Positions 9,290-19,326 are shown, counted from the stretch's first letter. The stretch: 64,000 nt of DNA from Korobacter sp963758505 (GCA_963758505.1 CAVWVJ010000001.1:248001-312000), one strand, 5' to 3'. The notes: a model not told the origin generated them from the letters alone. Numbers and translations: made by a program.

Positions 9290-11095
9290 TTAGGTTCTCT
9301 TCCGTATCCCGATATTCAGCTCCGCGAGCTGGCGTTCGCTGACCGGGGTGGGAGCATCCATCATCAGATCGGTCGCAGCGGCGGTCTTAGGGAAGGGAAT
9401 GACTTCGCGCAAGCTCGTCGCGCCAGCGAGGATCATGACGATGCGATCCAATCCGAGTGCGATTCCCCCGTGCGGAGGCGTTCCATATTGCAGCGCCTCG
9501 AGGAAGAAACCAAACCTCTGTTGCTGCTCCTCTGGAGACATACCGAGCGACTTGAAGATGATGCTCTGGATGTCCTGGCGGTGAATTCGGATCGACCCGG
9601 AGCCCAATTCCGTGCCGTTCAGAACAATGTCATAGGCAAGCGCGCGGACGGCGCCGGGATCGCTCTCCAGTTTGTCCATGTCGCGTTCGTGGCACGAAGT
9701 GAAGGGATGATGTGCCGCGTTCCAGCGCTTCTCGTTTTCATCCCACTCGAAGAACGGAAAGTCGGTGACCCAGAGGAAGCGGAAATCGCCTTTCTTGAAG
9801 CAGCCATGGCGGTCCGCGTACTTCTGCGCGATCGCGAGGCGAACCTGCCCGGCGGCGCCATATACGGCATACTCCTGCTGCCGCGCCTTCGATTCACTCA
9901 CTTTTTCTGTGCGAGGAACGCCGGCGACGAGGACCAGCAGATCGCCTTCGCCCGGCTTTGCGGTCTCTCGAATCTTTGCGGCAGCATCGGGGAACGATTT
10001 TTCCAGCCGCTTGAAGTCCTCGAACATCTTGGCTCCGCTCTTCGCATTGAGCAGAGGTTTCAGGTCGTCGCGCTCCTTGCGGGAGAGTTCGCCGATCTTC
10101 GGAATGCGCACGCAGACGACGGGCAGTTCGGGATCGATCGCCAGGGTCTGGAGATTTTCTGCGGTGAACGCCTCCTTTACCTCCGCCATCGCCGGCAGCC
10201 GTAGATCGGGCTTGTCGATGCCATACAGCCGGATCGCCTGGTCGTAGGAGATCTGCGGAAACGGACCTTCGAGCTTGTGTCCGGCGGCTTCCCAGGCGGC
10301 CGTAAGAAAGCCCTCTACTACGTCAAAGACGTCGTCCTGCGTAGGAAAGGTCATCTCGAGATCGATCTGCGTGAACTCCGGCTGGCGGTCGGCGCGAAGA
10401 TCTTCGTCGCGGAAGCAGCGCGCGATCTGGTAGTAGCGCTCGCAGTTCGAGATCATCAGGATCTGCTTGAAGAGCTGCGGCGACTGCGGCAGCGCGTAGA
10501 ACTCTCCAGGATGGACCCGGCTGGGAACGAGGTAGTCGCGCGCCCCTTCCGGCGTAGAACGCGTCATGATCGGCGTTTCGATTTCCAGGAAGCCCTGGGA
10601 GTTGAGCGAACTCCGGATCGCGGTTGTGACCTTATGACGCATCTCGACATTGGCCTGCATCTCCGGCCGGCGGAGGTCAAGGTAGCGATACTTCAAGCGC
10701 ACTTCTTCGTTGGGCAGGGTGGTTTCCGCGGGCGAGAAGGGCAGGGGCTTGGAATCGTTGAACAGGCGCAGCTCGTTGGCTACGACTTCGATTTCGCCAG
10801 TCGGAATGTTTTTATTCACGGTGTTGGGCTCGCGCTGCTTTACCTTCCCAATGACGGCGACGCAGTATTCGGAGCGCAGATCCCCGGCCTTTGCCTGGAG
10901 CTCAGCATTGGAATTATCAAAGACGACCTGGGTGATGCCGGTACGGTCGCGGAGATCGATGAAGATCAATCCGCCGAGGTCGCGGCGACGGTTCACCCAG
11001 CCCATGAGGACCACGTCTTGGCCGGCGTCGGATGGGCGGAGCTCTCCGCATTTGTGGGTACGTTTCAGGTCGCCGAGAAAATCGAGTTTAGCCAC
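9290..11095 (-). CDS. aspS: Aspartyl-tRNA synthetase (bacterial type)
   Basis: Charges tRNA-Asp; class II, 601 residues. Order: N-terminal OB anticodon-binding domain (residues ~1-115), class II core with motif 2 (CFRDEDLRADRQPEFTQID), the bacterial GAD insertion (~300-430), and motif 3 (GGIALGLDRIVMIL) near the C-terminus. The start is GTG at 11095 with an AAGGAAGAAAG stretch upstream. The anticodon-domain segment RRRDLGG carries Leu40, where the non-discriminating Pseudomonas-type enzymes I remember carry His. This hints at an enzyme specific for tRNA-Asp, but that is inference. It follows hisS by 18 nt, so the two are co-transcribed. Confidence 0.97.
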   Translation of the reverse strand: MAKLDFLGDLKRTHKCGELRPSDAGQDVVLMGWVNRRRDLGGLIFIDLRDRTGITQVVFDNSNAELQAKAGDLRSEYCVAVIGKVKQREPNTVNKNIPTGEIEVVANELRLFNDSKPLPFSPAETTLPNEEVRLKYRYLDLRRPEMQANVEMRHKVTTAIRSSLNSQGFLEIETPIMTRSTPEGARDYLVPSRVHPGEFYALPQSPQLFKQILMISNCERYYQIARCFRDEDLRADRQPEFTQIDLEMTFPTQDDVFDVVEGFLTAAWEAAGHKLEGPFPQISYDQAIRLYGIDKPDLRLPAMAEVKEAFTAENLQTLAIDPELPVVCVRIPKIGELSRKERDDLKPLLNAKSGAKMFEDFKRLEKSFPDAAAKIRETAKPGEGDLLVLVAGVPRTEKVSESKARQQEYAVYGAAGQVRLAIAQKYADRHGCFKKGDFRFLWVTDFPFFEWDENEKRWNAAHHPFTSCHERDMDKLESDPGAVRALAYDIVLNGTELGSGSIRIHRQDIQSIIFKSLGMSPEEQQQRFGFFLEALQYGTPPHGGIALGLDRIVMILAGATSLREVIPFPKTAAATDLMMDAPTPVSERQLAELNIGIRKRT

Positions 11096-11113
11096 GGATG
11101 CTTTCTTCCTTGT

Positions 11114-12442
11114 TTACTGGGCTTCGTCCGGTTCAATGGTTTCGCCGCCGGGCTTCTTAGCGCCATGGTTGCGGATGTAAAACGCCAATTCGGCGCGAGC
11201 GACGCTGGTCTGCTCGCCGGTGGCAAGGTTCTTCACCGAAAATTCGTTGGTTGCCACTTCGTTCTCGCCGCAGATCACGATATAGCGCGCGCCCGCTCGC
11301 TCGGCAGCCTCGAACGATTTCTTCAAGCGGAAGGTCTCGTCGCCGAGTTCGACCTTTAATCCCTGGCGCCGCAGCTTGCGGCAAATGCCCAGGGCTTCGG
11401 CGTTCGTGCCGGTCCCCAGCGGCGCCACATAAGCATCGACGGTGAGTGTGGCCGCTGATTGAGAGGCTTGCAGCGCCATGATGAGGCGATCTTCCCCAAT
11501 CGCAAAGCCGATGCCGGGAGCCTTCGGGCCGTCCAGCGCCTCACTGAGACCATCGTAGCGTCCTCCGCCGAGAACCGCGCTCTGCGCGCCGAGTTCTCCG
11601 TGGGTGAACTCGAACGTTGTCCGCGTGTAGTAGTCAAGACCACGGACCATGCGCGGGTTCACGGTGTAAGGCACGCCGACCTTATCGAGCATCGACCGAA
11701 CGGCGGCGAAGTGCGCTTTACAGGCGTCATCGAGATAGTCGCCGATCTTCGGCAGCGCGTCGATAATCGGCTGGTCTTCCGGAACTTTGCAGTCGAGCAC
11801 GCGGAGCGGGTTGGTCTCGGCGCGCCGCTGGCAATCGCCGCACATCTTGTCTTTCACCGCGACGAGCGCTTTGCGCAGTGCCTCGTTGTACGCCGGACGG
11901 CAGTTCGCGTCCCCAACCGAATTGATCTGCAGGCTCCAGCCGGTGAGGCCGACCTCTTCTAATAGGGTGGCAAGCATTTCGATGACTTCGGCGTCACGCG
12001 CCGGGGATTCGCTGCCCGAACTCGGCGGCCCGATTACTTCGGCGCCGATCTGGTAGAACTGGCGATAACGGCCCTTTTGCGGGCGTTCGCGGCGGAATTG
12101 CGGGCCGATGTAATAAAGCTTCTGCAAGTTTCCCGATTGCCCGAGCTTGTGCTCGATGTAAGCGCGTACCACTCCTGCGGTATTTTCCGGCCGCAGCGTC
12201 AGCGATTGCGGCTTTTCGCTCTGTGCCCGCGCCTTGTCTTCCCAGGTAAACATCTCTTTCGAGACGATGTCGGTATCTTCGCCGACGCCACGGGCGAACA
12301 GCGCCGTGTCTTCGAACACAGGGGTCCGGATCTCGTGAAAGTTGTAGCGCTCACACACGTCGCGCACCTTTGCCTCGACACGGTTCCAGGTCTCGGTGTC
12401 GGGTGGAAGAAGGTCGCGGGTTCCTCGAACGGCTTTGATCAT
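11114..12442 (-). CDS. hisS: Histidyl-tRNA synthetase
   Basis: Charges tRNA-His; class II homodimer, 442 residues (family about 420-430). Seen: motif 1 near residues 40-60, motif 2 FRRERPQKGRYRQFYQ (~120), the HisRS-specific MVRGLDYYTRT (HisA) and GGGRYDGL (HisB), and motif 3 GIGFAIGEDRL. The C-terminal anticodon domain covers ~345-425 and is followed by a short Lys/Gly/Glu tail. ATG at 12442. It lies 47 nt after the gamma-carbonic-anhydrase-like gene and 18 nt before aspS. A hisS-aspS pair is a common bacterial arrangement. Confidence 0.97.
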   Translation of the reverse strand: MIKAVRGTRDLLPPDTETWNRVEAKVRDVCERYNFHEIRTPVFEDTALFARGVGEDTDIVSKEMFTWEDKARAQSEKPQSLTLRPENTAGVVRAYIEHKLGQSGNLQKLYYIGPQFRRERPQKGRYRQFYQIGAEVIGPPSSGSESPARDAEVIEMLATLLEEVGLTGWSLQINSVGDANCRPAYNEALRKALVAVKDKMCGDCQRRAETNPLRVLDCKVPEDQPIIDALPKIGDYLDDACKAHFAAVRSMLDKVGVPYTVNPRMVRGLDYYTRTTFEFTHGELGAQSAVLGGGRYDGLSEALDGPKAPGIGFAIGEDRLIMALQASQSAATLTVDAYVAPLGTGTNAEALGICRKLRRQGLKVELGDETFRLKKSFEAAERAGARYIVICGENEVATNEFSVKNLATGEQTSVARAELAFYIRNHGAKKPGGETIEPDEAQ

Positions 12443-12489
12443 GGAATGTGGATGTCCTGCATTGCGTTTCGGAAGATTTACTGTCAGCG

Positions 12490-13011
12490 CTATTTCTTCG
12501 CGAACTCGTTCAGGTAGTTTTCCTTGTAGCCGAGGTAGCGTTCGGCATATTGCCGGATCGACTGTTGATCCTCATCGTTGAGGGTACGGCGCAGCTTGCC
12601 GGGAAGCCCCATCCAGAGCGACCCTGGTTCGACCACGGTACCTTCCGGAATCAGCGTGCCGGCGGCGATGATCGAGCCCGCTCCGATGCGCGCCCCATTG
12701 AGGATGATCGACCCCATCCCGATGAGACATTGATCTTCCACCACGCAGCCATGCAGCGTCACCGAATGGCCCACGCTGACCCAGTCTCCTACGATTACCG
12801 GCCACTTGTTCAGCATGCCATGAAGGACGCTATTGTCCTGGATGTTGCTGTTTGCGCCGACTCGGATCGAATGCACGTCGCCACGCAGGACGGTGTTCAT
12901 CCAGATGCTGGCATGCTCGCCGAGCACGACATCGCCGATCACCTGCGCCGAGACATCGACGTAGCAGGTTTCGGGCACAACGGGCGACTTCCCCTGGTAC
13001 GAGCGGATCAT
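12490..13011 (-). CDS. Gamma carbonic anhydrase-like hexapeptide-repeat protein (YrdA/PaaY type)
   Basis: A 173-residue left-handed beta-helix protein of the gamma-carbonic-anhydrase family; members are trimers that bind a metal at subunit interfaces. Isoleucine-patch hexapeptide repeats cover residues ~20-140. The family hallmark NIQDNSVLH and VGHSVTLHG segments supply the three expected His ligands (about 64, 82 and 87). The start is the ATG at 13011 with GGGAAG upstream, rather than the longer in-frame start at 13056, whose first residues do not look like the family. First gene of the run towards hisS-aspS. Whether it hydrates CO2 or only resembles the enzyme cannot be told from sequence. 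Confidence 0.88.
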   Translation of the reverse strand: MIRSYQGKSPVVPETCYVDVSAQVIGDVVLGEHASIWMNTVLRGDVHSIRVGANSNIQDNSVLHGMLNKWPVIVGDWVSVGHSVTLHGCVVEDQCLIGMGSIILNGARIGAGSIIAAGTLIPEGTVVEPGSLWMGLPGKLRRTLNDEDQQSIRQYAERYLGYKENYLNEFAKK

Positions 13012-13230
13012 AATTTGCTTCCCAAAGCGCTTTCCCTGCGCACTCCGGCAAAACAAACTGTGCGAGGGTAACTCTTGAAAATATCACGTTGCATGGGCGA
13101 TTCGGAAATGCGCCGGACGAAATGCGAGCGTTCCCAAGGTCAATCCCACGAACACGTGATGCAGCATGCCTGAAGGCACTAGCACTAAATCACAGTGCTG
13201 GATTGTCCGACTGGGCTATAGCTCTAGAAC

Positions 13231-16200
13231 ATGCATTGGGTCAACCTGCGCCACTCCGCGAGGATCGTCTCTCTCGCCTTTTTGTTGAGCTGTACGTTTT
13301 CGTTCAGTCAGGATGCTTCGACCACAGCCATCCGCGGCACAACCTCCGACGCCTCGGGCGCGCGGATCGTAGGAGCCCGTGTAAGTGTCGTCGGAACCGG
13401 TACCGGGGTCACGCGCCAATCATTCACCGATGGGCAGGGAACGTTTCAATTTGAAATGTTGCCGCCGGGAGAATACTGGGTGCGGGTGGAGTCGCTCGGG
13501 ATGGGGAAACAGGAACAGCAGGTGCGGCCGGAGATCGGTGGGGCGGCGCGTGTCGATTTTCTATTGCTTCCGGGCGCCGGACGGCAATATGTCGAGGTCG
13601 CTTCGCGGGCCACGATCGTGGACACGGTCGGCAGCGATGTTTCGCATGTCATCGACGAGAAGACCATCGATGAAACGCCCCTGAACGGCCGGCGCTTCAC
13701 CGATCTCGCGCTGCTCACTCCTGGCGTGACCCAGGATCCGCGCAGCCTGACTTCCGGCTCCAATGGCGACCTGGCCTTTGGCGGCATCCGCGGCTACCAG
13801 ACCAGCTTTCTGGTCGATGGCGCGGACTATAACAACGGCTTCTTCTCGCAGCAGCAGGGAAGATTCCGTGCGCCCTACCAGTTCAGTAACGACGTCGTGC
13901 AGGAGTTTCGCGTCTCTTCCAATGCATACGGCGCGGAGACGGGCCGGGCCGGGGGCGCGGTGATCAATGTCGCCACCAAGTCGGGTACGAACCTGCTTCA
14001 CGGGAGCGCCTTTTATTACCTGCGTGACAGCGATATCGGTGCGTCGTATCCATTCACGGGGATCAAGCCGAGCGGAGAACAGCGGCAGTGGGGATTCACG
14101 GTCGGAGGGACCAGTCCGGCAAAACAAGATTTTCTTCTTCGCCGGGTGGGACGAGCACAGCTTCGACGATCCCAATGTGGTTCGTTTTCTGAACGGCCAG
14201 CCGACCGTCACGCCGACGCCGGCGGACTACGACCCGCTGGATCAAAGCCTCGTAATGGCGCAGGCGGCGCAACTCTCACAGATGGGCGGCAGCTATCGTG
14301 CGGCACTCGATGGTTCCACGAAATTTTTGAAGCTCGATGATGCGCTGAACACGAAGAACTTCCTCAGCTTGCGTTACAGCACCTCGAATTTCAGCGGCGC
14401 CAATAACGTTTTCTTCGATCCCGGGAATCCGGTGACCAATTCGCTGATGAGCAACAACGGCGAAGAAACCGTGCGGACCGACTCGCTCCTGGCGACCGTG
14501 ACGACCGCGATCACCTCTCGCTGGACGAGTCACGCGCGCCTGCAATTCTCGCGCGATTTGGAGCAGTCATTCGCGAATTCCGAGGATGCGCGCACGAAGA
14601 TCTACGGCATCGTGGATGGCTTCGGCCGCTCAACCATGCTGCCGCGTAAGACACGCGAACACCGTTTGCACGGGGCGGAGACCGTCAGCTTCGGGAATGC
14701 GCGCAATACATGGAAATTCGGCGCCGACGCTTTGTTGAGTTGGGATTACAACTTCTTTCCTTCCATGTTCGGCGGCGAGTACGAGTTCGACACCATACGT
14801 GTGAACCCCTGGACCTTTGCCCCAGAGACCTATGGCGAGCACTTGAGTCCGCTGCGAGCTTATGCGCACGGCACGCCGCGTTATTACATGCAAAGCTTCG
14901 GCGATGCGGCTTCGCACCCGGATTCGCGCGAGTACGCAGCATTCGCACAGGACTCGATCCGAATCACCAGCCACCTTGGCGCGAGCGTCGGTGTGCGCTA
15001 CGACCTGCAAACCTATTCTTCCAGCGAGTTCCAGGTGAACCCCGTCTGGCCGACGAGCGGAAAAATGCCGAGCCCGAAGAACAACTTCGCACCCCGCATC
15101 GCGCTCGCCTATGCCTTCGGGGAACATAAGCCGCTGATGGTGCGAGCGGGCTATGGATGGTTCTACACGCGCATTCCCCAGATCTATGAATCGTCGGTCG
15201 AAACCGGCAACGGACTTGGGCAGAGCTTCCTGTTTCTCGATAATCAGAAAGCGGCGGACGCGCGGCTGTTTCCCGCCTATCCAAACCCACTCGTGAATTG
15301 CGGGTTAACCGCGGCGAGCTGTTTGGCCCCGGCGAACGTTGCCGCCAACCTGACCTCCGAAATCTACGCGTTCGATCCGAAATTCCGTACGCCCTTTGTC
15401 CAGCAGGGAAGCTTGACGATGGAAAAGGAGTTGAGCTCCGGGCTCGTCGTGGCGGCAACGTACTTGTACGTGCACGGCGAACGCCTGATACGTGCCGTGG
15501 ACGTGAACCTGCCGCCGCCTGTGCAGGTCACGTATCCGGTCTTTTCCGAAGAGGGGAATGCGACCGGCCAGATCTACACGGAACAGAGCTTTGGAACATG
15601 GCAGATGACGAAGTCCCTCACGTGCCCGTTTCCTCCGTGCGTGAACGATGTGCAGCGCCCGATACCGCAGGCCGGAGCAATCAATGTTTTTCAGAGCGCG
15701 GCCAGCAGCCTTTACAACGGGCTGACGGTGTCCGCGCGAAAGCGCATGGGGCGCGGGTTTTCCTTCCAGGCCGCCTACACCTATGCGAAGGCGCTCGACG
15801 ACGGACAAGACGCGCTGGTCGCGGGGAGCCCTTCGACCGTCCAGAATCCCTACGCAGTGAATACCGACCGCGGTTTGAGCACGACGGACCAGCGGCAGCG
15901 ATTTGTCCTGCAAGCTGTGGCGGAGCCGAGGCCGTTTCGTCCAAGCGAACCCGTGTTGCGCGCGCTGCTCAATAACTGGAAGTTCTCGCAGGTGACAACG
16001 GTGGGCTCGGGCCGGCCGGTGACTGCGGACGTCAGCGGCGATGCCAACGCCGATGGCAACATCGGCAACGATCGTTTGCCCGGACTCGGGCGCAACAGTC
16101 TGATTGGTCCGGATTACGCTTCGACGGAACTCCGGGTCAGTCGCCACTTTCGGTTGAATGCGCGTTACCGGCTCGAGTTGATGGCCGAAGGTTTCAATGT

Positions 16201-16396
16201 GTTGAATCGCGATAACAAGAAAATCACCACAACCGACGACGGCTTTGTGACCACGGCCGCAGACTTCCAGGCGGGGTCTTATCTCGTAGGATCGACGATG
16301 TATCCCGCGCGCTACGTTACGAATTCGCAGTTCATGCAGGCGCAGAGCTCCTACATTCCGCGCCAAGTTCAATTCTCCGCCCGCTTGAAGTTCTGA
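13231..16396 (+). pseudogene. Oar-like TonB-dependent receptor, interrupted by a +1 frameshift
   Basis: An outer-membrane TonB-dependent receptor with a signal peptide (residues ~1-27), an N-terminal carboxypeptidase-regulatory/Cna-B-like domain (~30-115), a plug (~120-225, with PLNGRRFTDLALLTPGV) and a large beta-barrel ending in a C-terminal strand, QFSARLKF. The frame starting at 13231 runs to a stop at 14338-14340. The barrel continues in the next frame to 16396. Skipping one G in the GGG at 14107-14109 joins VGG to PVRQNKIFFFAGWDE, the expected family sequence, and gives about 1,054 residues. Either the gene is broken or one base is wrong. Substrate unknown; many such receptors in this phylum are thought to import glycans or glycopeptides. 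Confidence 0.88.
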
Positions 16397-16471
16397 ACCA
16401 CCGCTTGACTTGAGCGGCGAAGCTTGGGATGCTAGTAGTGTCCTACAGGGCGAGTTTGGGGGTGTTACCGT

Positions 16472-16669
16472 TTGGCCGAAGTGAAGATTCAGGAGGGCGA
16501 GTCGCTGGAGAATGCCCTTCGCCGCTTCAAACGGAAAGTCCAGCAAGAGGACATTATCAAGGAAGTGAAGCGTCACAGCTTCTACCTCAAACCGGGCGAG
16601 AAAAAGCGCGTCAAGGAAGCATTAGCCCGCAAGCGCAGCCGCAAAAAGGCACGCAAAGAACAAGACTAA
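16472..16669 (+). CDS. rpsU: Small ribosomal subunit protein bS21
   Basis: A 65-residue basic protein of the 30S platform that helps base-pairing between the mRNA Shine-Dalgarno and the 3' end of 16S rRNA. VKIQEGESLENALRRFKRK at the N-terminus and the Arg/Lys-rich tail (KRSRKKARKEQD) are diagnostic. The start is TTG at 16472, because the family begins MxxV/I at this point and a run of five G (16458-16462) lies 9 nt upstream. A rare start codon in a ribosomal gene is worth noting. Single gene followed by a terminator. Confidence 0.95.
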   Translation: MAEVKIQEGESLENALRRFKRKVQQEDIIKEVKRHSFYLKPGEKKRVKEALARKRSRKKARKEQD

Positions 16670-16693
16670 GTCGTTGCCCAGCAACGCACAACG

Positions 16694-16737
16694 AAGGGCC
16701 GCTCCCCGTGAAAACAGGGTGCGGCCCTTGGCTTTTT
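16694..16737 (+). terminator. Intrinsic terminator after rpsU
   Basis: Outer stem AAGGGCCGC / GCGGCCCTT (16694-16702 with 16721-16729) with an imperfect inner part, followed by GGC and five T. Ends rpsU. Confidence 0.85.
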
Positions 16738-16932
16738 CACCTTAATCCGAGTTCCGTAGTTGCCGAATCTTGAAACCGAAACTGTAAAGTTTCTTACACA
16801 TATTTGTGTTCGGCTACACGGAACGGGGGTATACTCCGCAAACCAAAAAGCGCCGAGGCAAGTTCGGGTCTCTCCCGACCCCTTGAGGCGCGATGAGGTG
16901 CGGTACCGGACAAGGTGAGGGAGCTTCACTCC

Positions 16933-17244
16933 ATGGAATTCCAGGACAAGGTATTAAAGTGTATCGATTGCGGTGCAGATTTCGTCTTCACCGCTGGTGA
17001 ACAGCTGTTCTTCCACGACAAGCAGTTCAAGAATGAGCCTAAGCGATGCAAACCATGCAAGGGCAAGAGAGCCTCGATGCTTGGCAGCACGCCTCCCGGC
17101 GCGACGTATCCCAAGGTTGAGACTCGCACTACGTGTTCGGGATGCGGCAAGGATACGACCGTGCCGTTCAAGCCCACGCAAGGGCGTCCCGTATTTTGTC
17201 GTGAGTGTTTCCAGCAGAAGCGCACCACCGCGGCAACCGCGTAA
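16933..17244 (+). CDS. Small double zinc-ribbon protein (CxxC-x17-CxxC type)
   Basis: A 103-residue cytoplasmic protein. MEFQDKVLKCIDCGADFVF opens a first zinc ribbon: C-x2-C, then FTAGEQLFFHDKQF, then CKPC. A second ribbon near the C-terminus has CSGC, exactly 17 residues, then CREC. I recognise the combination as a widespread family of unknown role, probably nucleic-acid or protein binding. The start is ATG 16933, which places the family's MEFQDK at the N-terminus, with GAGGGAG at 16916-16922. The in-frame GTG at 16915 is less likely. Confidence 0.85.
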   Translation: MEFQDKVLKCIDCGADFVFTAGEQLFFHDKQFKNEPKRCKPCKGKRASMLGSTPPGATYPKVETRTTCSGCGKDTTVPFKPTQGRPVFCRECFQQKRTTAATA

Positions 17245-17347
17245 GCACGGCTGTTGCCCAGGCAATTGCGGATTTGGTTGTCGGCCCCGAACCTACCGCG
17301 CTGTGGCGGTCAAGCCCCTACCGTAAGTTCGCAGTGCTCTCGCCCGA

Positions 17348-17791
17348 CTAGATTGCCTTTTTCTCGGCTTTTGCGGCCTTTTCGGCTCCGGGCGGCGGTG
17401 TGTGTTTTGCGCCCTGCCCCTTGTGCGCCTGGTGCGTGCTCAACAGATGTTCGAGCTGGCGCAGCAGTTCATCCGTGTTCACTGGCTTCACGAGCAGCGA
17501 GTGGGCGCCTTTCGACTTCCATTCCGTGCCCAAAGAAGGATACGCGGTAAGGATGGCAACCGCCGGATTGTAGGGTTGCTGCTTGGCGGCGCGGATCACT
17601 TCATAGCCGGCAGTCTCCGTCTCCATGCGCATGTCCGTGATGACCATGTCGTACGTGGCCTTGGTGAGCCGCTGTGCACCTTCTTTCGCCGAGGAAGCGG
17701 TCTCCACTTCGAAATGGTGCATTTCAAGGATAGCTTTCAGCGTCAGCAGAATCGCCAACTCATCGTCGACCAGTAGAATTCGACGTTTCAT
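17348..17791 (-). CDS. Stand-alone response-regulator receiver protein
   Basis: A 147-residue protein with a single CheY-like receiver domain: acidic pair D9/D10, phosphoacceptor D53 (MVITDMRM), T82 and K102 (LLVKP). A ~25-residue Lys/Ala/Pro-rich tail follows and no output domain is visible. It therefore probably acts through protein-protein contact or as a phosphate shuttle. The start is ATG 17791 with TGGAGC upstream. The frame stays open to 17992, but that part overlaps mtaB and lacks family similarity. Divergent from mtaB (162 nt between the two starts). No histidine kinase is nearby. Confidence 0.88.
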   Translation of the reverse strand: MKRRILLVDDELAILLTLKAILEMHHFEVETASSAKEGAQRLTKATYDMVITDMRMETETAGYEVIRAAKQQPYNPAVAILTAYPSLGTEWKSKGAHSLLVKPVNTDELLRQLEHLLSTHQAHKGQGAKHTPPPGAEKAAKAEKKAI

Positions 17792-17940
17792 CAATTCGCT
17801 CCAGGGGGACTCGTTGGACCATTGTTGACTTGCGAAGCGTACGATGCAGCAACTCGGTCCAGAGTTGCTAATCGGCAGCATACACGCCGACAGACCAAAA
17901 TGCGGCTGCCCGTACGAAACGGGAGCCGCCCATTGCTCCG

Positions 17941-17953
17941 TATAATAACACCG
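17941..17953 (+). promoter_or_regulatory. -10 box 6 nt before the mtaB start codon (predicted leaderless)
   Basis: Perfect TATAAT at 17941-17946, with the GTG start at 17953. A transcript starting 6-7 nt after the -10 would begin at the start codon. No Shine-Dalgarno is present between them and no clear -35 is visible. Confidence 0.6.
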
Positions 17954-19293
17954 TGGCCAGCTTCTATGTCGAGAACTTCGGGTGCCGCGCAACCCAGGCG
18001 GACGGCGCGGCGATCGAGCGTCAATTGCTCGACCGCGGACTCGCGCGCAGCGCCTCGGCGGAGGGCGCCGAAGTCGTCGTGCTCAATACCTGTACCGTTA
18101 CCGCATCCGCCGATCAGGATGCTCGCGCCACGATTCGCCGCATAAAACGGGCGAATCCAGAGGCTCGCATTGTGGTCACCGGTTGCTACGCGCAACGCGC
18201 GCCGGAAGAGGTCTCACGGCTCGACGGCGTGAGCCTGGTTGTGGGAAATTCGCACAAGCACGCCCTCCCGGAGCTGGCGGCGAACCTCGTACCACGATCC
18301 TTTGTACCTTTGGCGTCGATTGGCGTACGTGTGGAGAGCGCTCCGGTGGTGATCGGCGACATCTTCGCGCACACGGAACTGATGGCCGCACCGGTCTTCG
18401 ATAGCGAATCGGCAGCGGAGCGAACCCGCCCGAACCTCAAAATCCAGGATGGCTGTAACAATCGTTGCTCGTTCTGCGTGATCCCGTACGTGCGCGGCAA
18501 GAGCCGCTCGCTTTCCCTCGACATGGTGCTGCGCGAGGTCGACGCGCTGGCCGAAGCAGGGTACCAGGAGATCGTATTGAGCGGTATCAACCTCGGGCGC
18601 TGGGGACGCGATCTTCGGCCCCGTCTCGGGTTCGAAGAGCTTCTGCGGACCATCCTCGAGCGGACAGAAATTCCAAAGATCCGCATCAGCTCGGTTGAAC
18701 CCATGGACTGGAGCAATGACCTGATCGCGATTGCCGCCGAGTCGCCGCGCGTCTGCAAGCACGCCCACATTCCCCTGCAATCGGGCAGCGACCGCATCTT
18801 GCGCAAAATGCACCGCCGCTACCGCCCATGGCATTATGCGGACCGCATTCAGCGTGTCCGTGCGTCGATGCCGCACGCCGCGATCGGCGCCGACGTGATG
18901 GTCGGCTTCCCCGGCGAAACCGACGAGTTCTTCGAGGAGACGCGCGCGTTCGTCGAGTCACTTCCGTTTACCTATCTGCACGTCTTCACGTATTCGTCGC
19001 GCCCCGGAACGCCATCGGCCGCCATGCCGGAGCAAGTGCCGGTGCACGTCGCTCGCGAACGCAACAAGGTATTGCGCGAACTGGCCGCGAAGAAGAAGCA
19101 AGCGTTTCTGGCATCGTTGATCGGTCACGAACTCGAGGCGGTAACGCTGACGACCGTCGCCGAGGCGCTGACGGACAATTACCAGAAGCTCAAGCTGGAG
19201 GAGTGGGCCCACCCCAACCATTTGGTGCGGGCGCGGATCGAGGGGGTTGACGGCGACGCGCTGGTTGGGCGCATCGTCGAATCGTATTCCTGA
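17953..19293 (+). CDS. mtaB: tRNA (t6A37) methylthiotransferase, MtaB type
   Basis: Radical-SAM enzyme that adds a methylthio group to t6A37 of tRNAs reading ANN codons. 446 residues. The N-terminal UPF0004 domain has cysteines C11 (FGCRATQADG), LNTC and VTGC, which bind the auxiliary 4Fe-4S cluster. The radical SAM motif is CNNRCSFC (C-x3-C-x2-C), and a TRAM domain is at the C-terminus. FGCRATQ plus DGCNNRCSFC points to MtaB rather than MiaB or RimO; I am fairly sure of the subgroup. The start is GTG 17953, directly after a TATAAT. Confidence 0.9.
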   Translation: MASFYVENFGCRATQADGAAIERQLLDRGLARSASAEGAEVVVLNTCTVTASADQDARATIRRIKRANPEARIVVTGCYAQRAPEEVSRLDGVSLVVGNSHKHALPELAANLVPRSFVPLASIGVRVESAPVVIGDIFAHTELMAAPVFDSESAAERTRPNLKIQDGCNNRCSFCVIPYVRGKSRSLSLDMVLREVDALAEAGYQEIVLSGINLGRWGRDLRPRLGFEELLRTILERTEIPKIRISSVEPMDWSNDLIAIAAESPRVCKHAHIPLQSGSDRILRKMHRRYRPWHYADRIQRVRASMPHAAIGADVMVGFPGETDEFFEETRAFVESLPFTYLHVFTYSSRPGTPSAAMPEQVPVHVARERNKVLRELAAKKKQAFLASLIGHELEAVTLTTVAEALTDNYQKLKLEEWAHPNHLVRARIEGVDGDALVGRIVESYS

Positions 19294-19326
19294 AATAATT
19301 CACGTCCCAGATTTACCAGCGTTTCG

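Noticed and set aside
14101..14340. Programmed frameshifting as the reason for the split TonB receptor
   Set aside because: No slippery heptamer followed by a stem-loop fits, and such receptors are not known to use recoding; a mutation or base error is simpler.
16429..16773. 114-codon ORF overlapping rpsU
   Set aside because: Out of frame with rpsU and running through its terminator.
16830..16835. TATACT before the zinc-ribbon gene as a promoter
   Set aside because: The -10 looks good, but no acceptable -35 lies at 16-18 nt, so it is too weak to annotate.
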